This document shows positions 43,123 to 51,217 of a DNA stretch of 64,000 nucleotides, piece by piece. A program made the position numbers and the translations under genes. Source of the DNA: Pontibacillus salipaludis (lineage in GTDB: Bacteria; Bacillota; Bacilli; Bacillales; BH030062); the NCBI RefSeq assembly GCF_014642405.1, contig NZ_BMIN01000001.1, positions 186,001 to 250,000 on the forward strand. The letters are read 5' to 3'. Each line of letters opens with the position of its first letter. The stretch's first letter is position 1. The notes under the pieces were generated by a model that did no database searches, was not told the DNA's origin, and saw nothing but the letters and a program-made list of their open reading frames with translations.

Positions 43123-44001
43123 TTATGAGATTTTTAAGTGACGGTTTTTACCTTTGAGAATCTGGAAAATGCCAAATAGTGCAAGGCCTATAGAAACGAT
43201 ACCTAGTAACCACTTGCCATATGGTTGAGAAGCTAGCTCAGATAACGCAGCGTCAAGTCCTGTTGCTTGCTGAGAACTTGAAGTCATTGCCATTTGAATA
43301 AAGAAGTAACCGATAATTAACATGACGACACCTCTAGCTAGTAGACCAAATTTCCCTGAGCGTCGAACAAGTTTCTTCTCACTCTGATTCATCTCACCAA
43401 ATTTAAATTCTTTCTTGAATTTTTCAGTGAAACCTTTGTACATTTCATATAACCCATATCCAATAATGACAACACCAACTGCTCCAATGATCCATTGACC
43501 TGCTGGTTGGGATAATACTTTAGCGATTAGGGATTGCTTAGAGTTACCTGATGAACCTCCTGAAGATCCCAATGAGCTAGAAGCAAGTGAAATAGCTTTA
43601 TAAGCTAATGCACCATAAATGATTCCGCTAATTAAGTAAGCTATGCGCATTCCGATACCTGAACCATCTTTTCCTTTGTGTTCAGGGTCTTTAACAACTT
43701 GAATAATTCTCCACATAACATATCCTATTAATCCAACTGCAGTAATCCATAAAATAATGTTTCCATAAGGTTTACTTGCGATAGTAGCTAACGCACCTTT
43801 AGTTCCTGTAGTTTTTCCTCCACTAACTCCTAATGCAGCCATTAATGATAATATTCCAAGTAATACGTATACAGCACCTTTAGCAGTATAACCGAAGCGG
43901 GCAAACCCTCGTAACCAAGGCTTAACATCTTGACTAGCTTCATCAGCTTTCTGCTCAGTGCGTTTAGCAGCGCGTTTGGCGTCGTTCATTGCACCTGCCA
44001 T
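43123..44001 (-). CDS. DUF1206 membrane protein
   Basis: A membrane protein of 292 residues with six spans in three similar pairs. The repeated motif 'RFGYTAKGAVYVLLGILSLMAAL', 'YLISGIIYGALAYKAISLA' and 'KFGLLARGVVMLIIGYFFIQMAM', each followed by 'QPxGxWxxGxVGxxxxGYGxYE'-type segments, is the DUF1206 signature. Function unknown. The N-terminus is hydrophilic and basic. Start: a GTG at 44010 is in frame, but it is part of the RBS GGAGTG; the ATG at 44001 is chosen. Confidence 0.9.
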   Translation of the reverse strand: MAGAMNDAKRAAKRTEQKADEASQDVKPWLRGFARFGYTAKGAVYVLLGILSLMAALGVSGGKTTGTKGALATIASKPYGNIILWITAVGLIGYVMWRIIQVVKDPEHKGKDGSGIGMRIAYLISGIIYGALAYKAISLASSSLGSSGGSSGNSKQSLIAKVLSQPAGQWIIGAVGVVIIGYGLYEMYKGFTEKFKKEFKFGEMNQSEKKLVRRSGKFGLLARGVVMLIIGYFFIQMAMTSSSQQATGLDAALSELASQPYGKWLLGIVSIGLALFGIFQILKGKNRHLKIS

Positions 44002-44135
44002 TTTAATCACTCCTCTTATTTGGTTGATACTCTACTTTCCCCGCTCAAAGAAAATAAGAAACCTCTCTCCTCTTAAAATAGGTACAAGGTGCCACTAATT
44101 CTTTGTCGTGCTAAAGCAAAAAGTGAGTAATAATA

Positions 44136-44170
44136 AAAAAGCTTGGAAAGTTAACTTTCCAAGCTTTTCT
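44136..44170. terminator. Terminator of the ABC-F gene (32-bp perfect palindrome)
   Basis: AAAAGCTTGGAAAGTT (44137-44152) is followed directly by its perfect complement (44153-44168) with no unpaired loop base, and a T-run follows. Just after the stop codon of the ABC-F gene. Confidence 0.85.
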
Positions 44171-44177
44171 TGACACC

Positions 44178-45803
44178 TTATGAGGTTTGCATTAATTCTT
44201 TACGCTGTTGGTCGACCTTTTCATCGTTAATATATTCATCATATGACATCTCTTTATCAATTAAGCCATTTGGTGTGATCTCAATAATACGGTTTGCAAT
44301 TGTATCGATAAATTGGTGGTCATGTGATGCGAATAACATTGAGCCTTTGAAGTTTGTAAGCCCTTCGTTAAGAGCAGTAATGGCTTCTAAGTCCAAGTGG
44401 TTAGTAGGTTCGTCCAATAGAAGAACGTTTGAACCGCTCAGCATCATCTTAGAAAGCATACAACGAACTTTCTCTCCACCTGATAAAACACTTGGCTTTT
44501 TCTTCACTTCTTCACCAGAGAACAACATACGCCCTAAGAAGCTACGTAGGAATGTTTCCGTTTGATCATCAGGTGAATACTGGCGTAACCAATCTACCAA
44601 CGTTTGATCATCATTTTGGAAGAATGCTGAGTTATCTTTAGGGAAGTAACTTTGAGAAGTTGTGACGCCCCACTTGTAAGTTCCTTCGTCCGCTTCCATT
44701 TCACCCATGATAATCTTGAATAGAGTTGTTTTCGCGATTTCATTATCGCCTACAAGCGCAATTTTATCATCTTTATTCATTGTGAATGATACGTTATCTA
44801 ATACTTTTACGCCATCGATTGTCTTGGTAAGTCCGTCTACTTTTAGAAGATCATTCCCGATTTCGCGATCCGGCTTGAACGCTACATATGGGTAACGGCG
44901 GCTTGATGGTTGAATGTCATCAAGTGAGATCTTATCAAGTAGTTTCTTACGAGAAGTGGCCTGTTTAGATTTTGATTTATTCGCACTGAAACGCTGAATA
45001 AATTCTTTTAGTTCTTTAGCTTTTTGTTCGTTTTTCTTGTTCTCTTCTTTTGCTAATTTTTGAGCTAGTTGACTGGATTCATACCAGAAATCGTAGTTTC
45101 CGACATAAATTTTTATCTTACCAAAGTCAAGGTCAGCAATGTGTGTACAAACACTATTTAAGAAGTGACGGTCGTGGGAGACAACAATAACTGTACCTTC
45201 AAAGTTAATTAAAAATTCTTCTAGCCATTGAATAGCACGAATGTCCAGGTGGTTAGTAGGCTCATCAAGAAGAAGAACATCTGGGTTACCGAATAGAGCT
45301 TGTGCTAGTAATACTTTTACTTTCTCTGAACCTGTAAGGTCAGACATCTTCTTGTCGTGAAGATCTTCTGAAACACCAAGGCCCGTCAATAAACGTGCAG
45401 CGTCAGATTCAGCTTCCCAACCGTTCATCTCTGCAAACTCACCTTCAAGTTCTGCAGCACGCATACCGTCTTCTTCAGAGAAATCTGCTTTCATATAGAT
45501 TTCATTCTTTTCTTGCATGACTTCATACAGGCGTTTATATCCCATCATAACAACTTGCATAACTTCGTATTCTTCATATTCAAAGTGGTTCTGCTTAAGC
45601 ACAGCCATACGATAATTTGATGCTAATGATACATCTCCGGACTGGGATTCAATTTCTCCGGAAAGAATCTTTAAAAATGTTGATTTACCAGCACCGTTAG
45701 CGCCAATTAGACCATAACAGTTCCCGGCAGTGAATTTTATATTGACGTCTTCAAATAATTTCTGATCGCCAAATCGTAAACTAACGTTATTAACATTAAG
45801 CAT
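44178..45803 (-). CDS. ykpA: ABC-F family ATPase, YkpA/YbiT type
   Basis: Soluble protein with two ABC domains, 541 residues, no membrane part; ABC-F proteins act on ribosomes. Domain 1 has Walker A 'GLIGANGAGKSTFLKIL' (about residue 30) and Walker B 'PDVLLLDEPTNHLDI'; domain 2 has 'ALVGDNEIAKTTLFKII', where the usual GxGK is NEIAK, and a standard 'SNVLLLDEPTNHLD'. The signature motif is 'LTGSEKVKVLLAQAL' in domain 1 and 'LSGGEKVRCMLSKMM' in domain 2. These deviations are typical of the YkpA branch. The linker is highly charged ('EENKKNEQKAKELKE'). Start: ATG at 45803 ('LNVNNVSLRFGDQ') is the family start; the longer in-frame one is rejected. Confidence 0.93.
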   Translation of the reverse strand: MLNVNNVSLRFGDQKLFEDVNIKFTAGNCYGLIGANGAGKSTFLKILSGEIESQSGDVSLASNYRMAVLKQNHFEYEEYEVMQVVMMGYKRLYEVMQEKNEIYMKADFSEEDGMRAAELEGEFAEMNGWEAESDAARLLTGLGVSEDLHDKKMSDLTGSEKVKVLLAQALFGNPDVLLLDEPTNHLDIRAIQWLEEFLINFEGTVIVVSHDRHFLNSVCTHIADLDFGKIKIYVGNYDFWYESSQLAQKLAKEENKKNEQKAKELKEFIQRFSANKSKSKQATSRKKLLDKISLDDIQPSSRRYPYVAFKPDREIGNDLLKVDGLTKTIDGVKVLDNVSFTMNKDDKIALVGDNEIAKTTLFKIIMGEMEADEGTYKWGVTTSQSYFPKDNSAFFQNDDQTLVDWLRQYSPDDQTETFLRSFLGRMLFSGEEVKKKPSVLSGGEKVRCMLSKMMLSGSNVLLLDEPTNHLDLEAITALNEGLTNFKGSMLFASHDHQFIDTIANRIIEITPNGLIDKEMSYDEYINDEKVDQQRKELMQTS

Positions 45804-45884
45804 ATGGGTTGTATTCCTCCAATATTTAAATGGTACCAACGTGATTATATCACTGTGAGCTCAATATAGATAGTGGTTCAACAA

Positions 45885-45921
45885 GAAAAAGGAGACGAAC
45901 ACTTTTCTAAAGTCGTCTCCT
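45885..45921 (-). terminator. Terminator of the TauE-type gene
   Basis: GGAGACGA and TCGTCTCC form a stem with a 14-base loop that includes more pairing; T-run on the minus strand. It begins about 8 bases after the stop. Confidence 0.75.
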
Positions 45922-45928
45922 CCATTAT

Positions 45929-46711
45929 TTACACTCCAAAAAATTCTAACCAAATTTTTATTGCACTTCCTAAAATTAAGAGAGCAAGTATTGTTTGTAG
46001 AATCTTGGTGTTTATTTTCTTAGCTGCATTTGCACCTAGTGGTGAAGCCAGAAGACTAGCTACGATCATAATTGCAGCTGGTCCATATTCTACTTGCCCC
46101 GTTGTAATCTTACCAATGGTAGCTCCAATCGATGAAATAAATGTGATCGCAAGAGAACTTGCAATCGTCATGCGAGTAGGAATCTTTAAGACTACTAGCA
46201 TGATAGGCACTAATATGAATGCACCCGCAGCACCTACAATTCCAGCTCCAATACCAGTAACAAATGCTAGCACAGATGCTAATGCTTTTGGAAACGTTAC
46301 TTCACTCATGTTCTCATCGTCAATACCTTTTTTAGGGATGAACATCATGATAGCTGCTATAGTGGCTAGTAAGCCATATACCAGGTTCACTCCAGTATCA
46401 GACATCAACCTAGAACCGTAACCTCCTATGAAGCTACCGAGTAGAATACTTACACCCATATAAGCAATAAGCGATTTATTTAAATAGCCGCCTTTTCGAT
46501 AAGCCCAAACGCCTCCAATTGTAGCAAAGAATACTTGCACAGCACTGATCCCTGATACTTCATGGGCTGTAAAGGCTGTGAACCCTAGTAATGGAGGTAT
46601 ATATAATAACATTGGATATTTAATGATAGAGCCACCAATTCCAACCATACCGGAAACGAATGATCCTATAAATCCAATGAGGAAGATTGTAATAATAAAT
46701 GAAAATTCCAT
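45929..46711 (-). CDS. TauE/SafE family sulfite exporter-like permease
   Basis: Membrane protein of 260 residues with about eight spans. It has the family's '[25 protein letters not shown]' opening (residues about 13-40), '[13 protein letters not shown]', '[13 protein letters not shown]' and, in the second half, '[23 protein letters not shown]' and '[21 protein letters not shown]'. It probably exports or takes up sulfite, thiosulfate or other small sulfur anions. It is the third gene of a sulfur group after DsrE2 and TusA; a possible terminator (46764-46829) separates it from them. RBS GGGAGG. Confidence 0.92.
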   Translation of the reverse strand: MEFSFIITIFLIGFIGSFVSGMVGIGGSIIKYPMLLYIPPLLGFTAFTAHEVSGISAVQVFFATIGGVWAYRKGGYLNKSLIAYMGVSILLGSFIGGYGSRLMSDTGVNLVYGLLATIAAIMMFIPKKGIDDENMSEVTFPKALASVLAFVTGIGAGIVGAAGAFILVPIMLVVLKIPTRMTIASSLAITFISSIGATIGKITTGQVEYGPAAIMIVASLLASPLGANAAKKINTKILQTILALLILGSAIKIWLEFFGV

Positions 46712-46763
46712 GTCGTGTCAGCCTCCCCTATTCCTCTATAACGCTGAACAATACCGATCCAAT

Positions 46764-46829
46764 AAAAAGATCAGTTCCCTATCTTAATTTATGCTTTTAC
46801 TTTCTCAAAAGATTGGGAGCTGATCTTTG
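46764..46829 (-). terminator. Possible terminator between dsrE2 and the TauE-type gene
   Basis: Minus-strand AAGATCAGCTCCC can pair with GGGAACTGATCTT over a 35-base loop, and TTTTTATT follows. A long loop lowers confidence; it could reduce rather than block read-through into the TauE-type gene. Confidence 0.45.
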
Positions 46830-46855
46830 AATCGGACGGACTTAATTAAGAATCA

Positions 46856-47335
46856 TTAAATAAATAAGTTCACATTTCCTTCTTCTGCATCTGCAAGATA
46901 AGCGGCTACACCAGCATAGGTAATGTCATCTAATAACTCTGCTTTTTGGAATCCAAGCAAATCCATAGTCATTTGACAAGCTACTAGATTAATCTCTTGC
47001 ATTTGAGCCATCTCAATAAGAGCTGGTAATGATGTAGTATTGTGTTTTTTCATGACTTTTTTAATCATTTTAGGACCCATACCAGCCATATTCATATTGG
47101 ATAGTCCCATTTTGTCTGCACCACGTGGCATCATTTTTCCAAACATTTTCTCTAGAAAACCTTTTTGTACATCCACCTGTTCATCTTTACGAAGTGCATT
47201 CAATCCCCAAAATGTATGGAAAATCGTAACTTCGTGATCATAAGCCGCTGCTCCATTTGCAATAATATAGGCAGCCATCGCTTTATCGTAGTCACCGCTA
47301 AATAGGATGATATTTGTCTTTTTTGTAGTAGACAT
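46856..47335 (-). CDS. DsrE/DsrF-like (DsrE2 family) sulfur-transfer protein
   Basis: A 159-residue protein of the DsrE2 family. It has 'NIILFSGDYDKAMAAYIIANGAAAYDHEVTIFHTFWGLNAL' and the conserved Cys in 'NLVACQMTMDLLG' (about residue 121), which carries the persulfide. A Met-rich stretch 'MGLSNMNMAGMGPKMIKKVMKKHN' lies between. It would accept sulfur from TusA or a rhodanese, or serve as a carrier for sulfur oxidation. It is 79 bases downstream of tusA with good RBS (AAGGAGGAA), probably one operon. Confidence 0.9.
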   Translation of the reverse strand: MSTTKKTNIILFSGDYDKAMAAYIIANGAAAYDHEVTIFHTFWGLNALRKDEQVDVQKGFLEKMFGKMMPRGADKMGLSNMNMAGMGPKMIKKVMKKHNTTSLPALIEMAQMQEINLVACQMTMDLLGFQKAELLDDITYAGVAAYLADAEEGNVNLFI

Positions 47336-47359
47336 TTATAGGTTCCTCCTTTTATACTA

Positions 47360-47375
47360 ATACAAGTAGGGGTAT
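47360..47375 (-). promoter_or_regulatory. Degenerate CsoR/CstR-like site between tusA and dsrE2
   Basis: ATACAAGTAGGGGTAT keeps the GGGGTAT half and ATAC end of the ATACCC-N4-GGGTAT pattern found in the operators upstream, but two positions differ. It may be a weak secondary site. Confidence 0.35.
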
Positions 47376-47414
47376 AGGAGAGGGTGTGATTTCCTCTCCT
47401 ACCTTCACCTTTTA

Positions 47415-47639
47415 TTATCCTTTACGGATCCAGAACGTAATAACTCCATCTTCTTCTTTATGATCCATTACTTCGTGTCCGCCAGATTTAGCCCATGCGG
47501 ACAAGTCTGCAACCGCACCTTGGTCTGTTGTGTGCACTTCTAATACATCTCCAGTATTTAGATCCTGCATCGATTTTTTTGTTTTAATAATTGGCATTGG
47601 GCAAGCCATTCCTTTAACGTCTAATACAGTTGTATTCAT
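47415..47639 (-). CDS. tusA: TusA-family sulfurtransferase
   Basis: Small sulfur-carrier protein of 74 residues. The CPMP-motif Cys is in 'VKGMACPMPIIKTKKSM' (about residue 13), and the rest ('GDVLEVHTTDQGAVADLSAWAKSGGHEVMDHKEED') is a normal TusA fold. It accepts a persulfide and hands it on, here most likely to the DsrE2-like protein. Two ATG codons lie two codons apart; the downstream one (47639) has better spacing from GGAGGT. It is first in the minus-strand sulfur operon, with operator-like sequences just upstream. Confidence 0.93.
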   Translation of the reverse strand: MNTTVLDVKGMACPMPIIKTKKSMQDLNTGDVLEVHTTDQGAVADLSAWAKSGGHEVMDHKEEDGVITFWIRKG

Positions 47640-47670
47640 TTTCATACCTCCAAGTTGTTTTTTTCTTTAA

Positions 47671-47686
47671 ATACCTATATGGGTAT
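47671..47686. promoter_or_regulatory. CsoR/CstR-like operator 1 upstream of tusA
   Basis: ATACCTATATGGGTAT has ATACC and GGTAT arms around six bases, as in the ATACCC-N4-GGGTAT sites of CsoR/CstR-type repressors. It lies 31 bases before the tusA start. Confidence 0.55.
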
Positions 47687-47712
47687 CTTAATACGGATTT
47701 ACACAAACGTCA

Positions 47713-47724
47713 ACCCCTAGGGGT
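47713..47724. promoter_or_regulatory. CsoR/CstR-like operator 2 upstream of tusA (perfect 12-bp palindrome)
   Basis: ACCCCTAGGGGT is a perfect palindrome with AT after it, close to the ATACCCCTAGGGGTAT sites bound by copper-sensing CsoR and persulfide-sensing CstR. It lies 74 bases before tusA and 90 bases before the divergent FAD oxidoreductase, so it could control both. Confidence 0.7.
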
Positions 47725-47813
47725 ATATTTGTATAAGAAAAGCTAGTGTTGGTTTAGGAGATCTATATCTGATATAGTTTGAGGCAGATGAGAACGAGGA
47801 GTGAAAACAACAC

Positions 47814-48905
47814 ATGAACAGGTTAGTATTAATTGGTGCAGGCCATGCACATTTACATATTATTGATCAACTACGTAATGAACAACTTCCAGAAACGGAA
47901 GTTATTCTGATTTCTCCGTCTCCTTATCAATATTATTCAGGGATGTTTTCTGGATACGCTGAGGGGTTATATAACGAGGAAGAAATCAGAGTGTCCCTTC
48001 CACAGTTATGCGAGAAAGCTTCCGTTGAATTTAAAGAGGAGTTCATTGTCTCAATTGATGCAGAGCAGAAAATTTTACTCACCGATCAGGGGAACGTTCT
48101 CTCCTATGATGTGGTGTCATTTGATATCGGATCACTCACAGCACATACGGAAATAAAAGGTGTTAAAGAACATGCGAGACGGATCAAACCAAATTATCAT
48201 TTTCCCGCGATGGTTGATGAAGTTCGACAGACGGATCATTTATCAATAGTCGGCGGGGGAATTGCAGGGGTTGAACTGGCTTTATCTCTGCAGTCCTATA
48301 GAACACACCATAACGAGGGTAAAGATGTCACCATTATAAGTGGTGCTGATCGATTACTTCCTGGAGAAACGATAGACATTTCGAAAAAAATCGAACGAAT
48401 TGTAAAAGATAAAGGTATAAAACTCCAAAAAGGAAGTCACGTCACTGAGATGACAAATGATAAAATTTATACGGATCAAAGTACTGAGATTAAGTATACA
48501 GATGCCCTATGGTTAGCAGGTCCAAAAGCTCCTAGTGTATTTAAACAATCGAAGCTTCCCATCGATGATGAGGGTTACCTTCAAGTAGAATCAACATTAC
48601 AAGTGAAAGAACATCCTTCAATATTTGGAGCAGGAGATTGCATTAGCCTTTCTGAAAAACCTGACCTACCAAAGAATGGGGTGTTCGCAATACGTCAAGC
48701 CCCTATACTTTGGGAGAATATCAAAGGGTTTCTTTCAACAGGGGATGGTAGCCATTATATCCCCCAGAGTAAATGGCTTGCCATTATGTCCATTGGCCAA
48801 AAAGAGGGTTTTCTTCTCTATGGAAAATGGTCATATAAAGGGAAGATTGCTTGGAATTTAAAGAATCGTATTGATCGTAAATTTATGAAACAATATCAAA
48901 CATAA
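47814..48905 (+). CDS. FAD-dependent pyridine nucleotide-disulfide oxidoreductase, SQR/NADH-dehydrogenase-like
   Basis: A 363-residue flavoprotein with 'RLVLIGAGHAHLHIIDQL' for FAD, 'SIVGGGIAGVELALSL' for NAD(P) (about residue 146) and 'PSIFGAGDCISLSEKP' at the second FAD contact. The N-terminal half resembles the flavoprotein domain fused to SelD in some bacteria and also sulfide:quinone reductases. It is divergent from tusA and shares the CsoR/CstR-like operator region, so a part in sulfide or persulfide handling is suggested, not shown. The two Cys pair expected of a classical SQR is not clear: only one Cys lies near the middle ('LPQLCEKASVEF'). RBS CGAGGAG. Confidence 0.85.
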   Translation: MNRLVLIGAGHAHLHIIDQLRNEQLPETEVILISPSPYQYYSGMFSGYAEGLYNEEEIRVSLPQLCEKASVEFKEEFIVSIDAEQKILLTDQGNVLSYDVVSFDIGSLTAHTEIKGVKEHARRIKPNYHFPAMVDEVRQTDHLSIVGGGIAGVELALSLQSYRTHHNEGKDVTIISGADRLLPGETIDISKKIERIVKDKGIKLQKGSHVTEMTNDKIYTDQSTEIKYTDALWLAGPKAPSVFKQSKLPIDDEGYLQVESTLQVKEHPSIFGAGDCISLSEKPDLPKNGVFAIRQAPILWENIKGFLSTGDGSHYIPQSKWLAIMSIGQKEGFLLYGKWSYKGKIAWNLKNRIDRKFMKQYQT

Positions 48906-48938
48906 AGAAGCGAGCCTATTGGTAGGCTCGCTTCTTTT
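48904..48938 (+). terminator. Terminator of the FAD oxidoreductase gene
   Basis: AAAGAAGCGAGCCT (48904-48917) and its complement (48924-48937) form a perfect 14-bp stem with a 6-base loop, directly after the stop codon; T-run follows. Confidence 0.9.
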
Positions 48939-48944
48939 TATATT

Positions 48945-49405
48945 GGCTCTGTTGAAGTTTAATGTTGTTATTCTTTATAACAAGCTTGTTCAAAAATGAG
49001 GCAGGATTGTTGAATACTCAAGAAGCTCAGACACTTGGTCAGGATGGGTCCGTCGCCAAAAGAGTGGTTGGACAGGCTTGGGGACCACTCGCTTTCCTGC
49101 GGGGAGCTGGGAAGTCTCCTCAGCCGGCAAGCCGTCTTGCGGGGTCTCCCCTAGGCTCCTCACCCCGCGGGAGTCTCGCAGTCCCCAAGCCTGCCTTGAC
49201 GTTAATAAGGTGAACAGACCCGCTTATTATAGTTGCTCTTAAGCCCCAAACCTCCCATATGAGGCTAGTTTCCAGGCCCTCCTTAGGCTCCATTAAAGCA
49301 GACGGAAACCTCCTTCCGACTACCGAATACATCTCATCACAACTTGATTTCTTCCATATAAGGGGCTTATGGAACAAATCAACACTAAACAGTAACAAAG
49401 TAGCC
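48945..49405. repeat. Candidate GC-rich dispersed repeat, possibly MITE-like, with imperfect terminal inverted repeats
   Basis: The gap 48906-49439 has no gene with an RBS. Its ends resemble each other inverted: GGCTCTGTTGAAGTTTAATG at 48945 and the complement of the run ending TAGCC at 49405 (GGCTACTTTGTTACTGTTTA). Within it, 49071-49191 is GC-rich and bounded by a perfect 13-bp inverted repeat, CAGGCTTGGGGAC and its complement; TGCGGGG and CCCCGC pairs lie inside, so it can fold into a long hairpin. From memory this core resembles a dispersed 'CTCGCTTTCC...GGGAGTCTCGC' repeat seen between genes in many Bacillaceae. Copy number is not testable here. Confidence 0.55.
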
Positions 49406-49439
49406 TTTATTTTAATGGTACGCATGTAGGATAGAGTTT

Positions 49440-50228
49440 TTATTCGTAAAGGTCAGTTCGGCGATCTTGAAAAATAGGGATTTGTTTTCGAATGCCTTCG
49501 ACTATACTCATATCAAGTTCTCCGGTAAGGATCATTTCGGTATCATCTGCCTCTGAGATAATATCTCCCCAAGGACTGATGATAATGGAATGGCCACCAA
49601 ATGAGTTCTTAGGATCACTCCCGATTCGGTTGCATGCTACAATGAAGGACTGGTTCTCTATCGCCCGACTAATGAGCAAGCTTTTCCAATGATCTATGCG
49701 AGGGGTTGGCCATTGAGCTACGACAAACAAAACTTCACTTCCACTGGTGGTATGGGTTCTCATCCATTCAGGAAAACGTATGTCATAACATATAAACGCA
49801 GCACTCGGGTATCCATTTAATTCAAAGTGGCTTTTATTCTCTCCAGCATGTAAATATAAATGTTCATCCATTAACTTAAATAGATGAACCTTGCTGTATT
49901 CTTTCTTGAGATGCCCTTCTTTATCAAATACATACAACGTGTTTGTGTTCTTTCCGTTCTCCTTCTTCGCTACTGATCCTCCTACGATATTTACACCGTA
50001 TTGACGAGCTAGACGAGATAAGAAGCTTTGACTCGCTTCTCCTGAAGGATCAGCAATTTCATCCAATCTAGTAAGGTCATATCCAGTGTTCCAAAGTTCA
50101 GGCATTACCACTACATCTACCTGTTCAAGTGACTCGAGCTGCTTCATTTGTCTTTCAATGTGCTTTTGGTTTTCTACAGGATTTCCATATGTAATATCTA
50201 TTTGAAGTATGGCAACATGTAAACTCAC
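49440..50228 (-). CDS. Carbon-nitrogen hydrolase (nitrilase superfamily; omega-amidase/MtnU type)
   Basis: Nitrilase-superfamily amidase of 262 residues. The catalytic triad is visible: Glu in 'VVVMPELWNTG' (about residue 44), Lys in 'KEYSKVHLFKLMDEH' and Cys in 'AAFICYDIRFPEWMRT'. The branch with 'LHAGENKSHFEL' and 'ACNRIGSDPKNSFGGHSIIISPWGD' holds omega-amidases (2-oxoglutaramate or 2-oxosuccinamate) and the Bacillus MtnU protein. Substrate is inferred. Start: the GTG at 50228, five codons after an in-frame ATG that sits in the RBS GGGGAGG, is preferred. The gene stands alone. Confidence 0.9.
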   Translation of the reverse strand: MSLHVAILQIDITYGNPVENQKHIERQMKQLESLEQVDVVVMPELWNTGYDLTRLDEIADPSGEASQSFLSRLARQYGVNIVGGSVAKKENGKNTNTLYVFDKEGHLKKEYSKVHLFKLMDEHLYLHAGENKSHFELNGYPSAAFICYDIRFPEWMRTHTTSGSEVLFVVAQWPTPRIDHWKSLLISRAIENQSFIVACNRIGSDPKNSFGGHSIIISPWGDIISEADDTEMILTGELDMSIVEGIRKQIPIFQDRRTDLYE

Positions 50229-50308
50229 AAAAATCCTCCCCATCTAGTTTGTTTACACGATAGCGCACATCCCTCTCTTTTTGCAAGAAAATTCTTTCAA
50301 TACGACAT

Positions 50309-50343
50309 AAAAAAAGACCTCACTATTAGTGAGGTCTTTTTTA
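50309..50343 (-). terminator. Terminator of ydjO
   Basis: AAAAAGACCTCACT (50311-50324) and its complement (50328-50341) form a perfect 14-bp stem with a 3-base loop, just after the ydjO stop; T-runs flank both sides. Confidence 0.9.
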
Positions 50344-50347
50344 TTCA

Positions 50348-50551
50348 TCAATTCCATTTAGCGCTGTTATTTTCTACAACTTGTAGCTCTTTGACAGATG
50401 TCACCATTTTGCTTTTGCAAATTGGGCATGTAGGGGTTTCTTCTGATTTAAAATTATCCCGCATCCATGCATTGCAATCTTCAGAGGAGCATTCCCAAAT
50501 TTTAAGGTCTTGTTTCTTAATCTCTTCTTGTTTCTTCTTACCAAATGCCAT
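50348..50551 (-). CDS. ydjO: Cold-inducible YdjO family zinc-ribbon protein
   Basis: A 67-residue protein with two Cys pairs, 'WECSSEDCNAW' and 'PTCPICKSKM', that form a zinc ribbon. The basic start 'AFGKKKQEEIKKQD' and the 'ELQVVENNSAKWN' end match YdjO. In B. subtilis YdjO is cold-induced; here it follows a cold-shock protein gene in the same direction, though with a terminator between, so joint cold response is likely. RBS AAGGAGG. Confidence 0.92.
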   Translation of the reverse strand: MAFGKKKQEEIKKQDLKIWECSSEDCNAWMRDNFKSEETPTCPICKSKMVTSVKELQVVENNSAKWN

Positions 50552-50662
50552 CTACTGAACGCCTCCTTGGAAAAGACTTATATTAGAAAAACAAACGATT
50601 TTTCGTTTGCTCCTCTCATACCTTCATCTTTTAGAGAACTGAAACTTAGAGAAAGTATATAT

Positions 50663-50690
50663 AAAAAGCTACCTTAGGAGGTAGCTTTTT
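50663..50690 (-). terminator. Terminator of the cold-shock gene
   Basis: AAAAAGCTACCT and AGGTAGCTTTTT form a perfect 12-bp stem with a 4-base loop, just after the csp stop codon; T-run on the minus strand. Confidence 0.9.
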
Positions 50691-50695
50691 AACTC

Positions 50696-50896
50696 TTATA
50701 ATTTAGTTACGTTAGCCGCTTGTGGTCCACGGTTACCTTCTGTTACTTCAAATTCAACGCTTTGGCCTTCTTCAAGAGACTTGAAGCCTTCTTCGTTGAT
50801 CGCACTGAAGTGTACGAATACATCGTCTTCACCTTGTACTTCGATGAAGCCAAAACCTTTTTCTGCGTTAAACCATTTTACTGTACCTGTTTTCAT
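50696..50896 (-). CDS. Cold shock protein, CspA family
   Basis: RNA chaperone of 66 residues. The two RNA-binding motifs are standard: 'KGFGFIEV' (RNP1) and 'DVFVHFSAI' (RNP2), in the order of CspB/CspD. It keeps mRNA unfolded and stabilises initiation in the cold. The gene has a roughly 200-base leader from the promoter at 51107-51135, as cold-shock genes usually have. RBS GGAGG. The paralogue (B, C or D) is not decided. Confidence 0.96.
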   Translation of the reverse strand: MKTGTVKWFNAEKGFGFIEVQGEDDVFVHFSAINEEGFKSLEEGQSVEFEVTEGNRGPQAANVTKL

Positions 50897-51106
50897 TAGA
50901 GAAAACCTCCATTACTAATTTCTAATATGTTACTTTTATTGAAGTAATAAAAAATCACATATTAGAAAAAGTACTAATGTGAATTAATACTCTTTCTGAT
51001 ATGTGAATCGGAGTATCTTTCAAATCGTAACTCATTACTTATCTTATGTTTCTAATGGTGTTTTATTCGTTCGAGTTCATATTCTGTTGTTTTCTTTATT
51101 AATTCT
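50897..51106 (-). promoter_or_regulatory. Long 5' leader of the cold-shock gene
   Basis: About 200 bases lie between the predicted transcription start and the csp start codon, AT-rich and with no gene. Cold-shock mRNAs typically carry such leaders, which refold with temperature to expose the RBS. The sequence is consistent, but no known consensus box was identified. Confidence 0.55.
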
Positions 51107-51135
51107 ATAATACTCCCTTCTTACACATAAGTCAA
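51107..51135 (-). promoter_or_regulatory. SigA-type promoter of the cold-shock gene
   Basis: On the minus strand, TTGACT (51135-51130), 17 bases, TATTAT (51112-51107): near-consensus -35 and -10 with optimal spacing. It gives a start near 51100. Confidence 0.85.
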
Positions 51136-51171
51136 GTGAATAAGTGAAACGATTTCATTTTGTATTAATAT

Positions 51172-51212
51172 GAGAGTGGGATCAACTCTTTCTATAAGAG
51201 CCAATCCCACCT
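51172..51212 (-). terminator. Terminator-like hairpin after pepF
   Basis: GTGGGAT...ATCCCAC with an inner GGCTCTT/AAGAGTT stem forms a long hairpin just after the pepF stop. The T-run after it is poor, so termination may be partial. Confidence 0.6.
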
Positions 51213-51217
51213 CCCTT

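Noticed and set aside
48962-49213. Frame in the GC-rich repeat
   Set aside because: Composition follows the repeat, no RBS, protein rich in Ser/Pro/Arg with no family; the DNA is better explained as a fold-back repeat.
49120-49425. Minus-strand frame in the repeat
   Set aside because: Same reasons, and it crosses the 13-bp inverted repeat arms.
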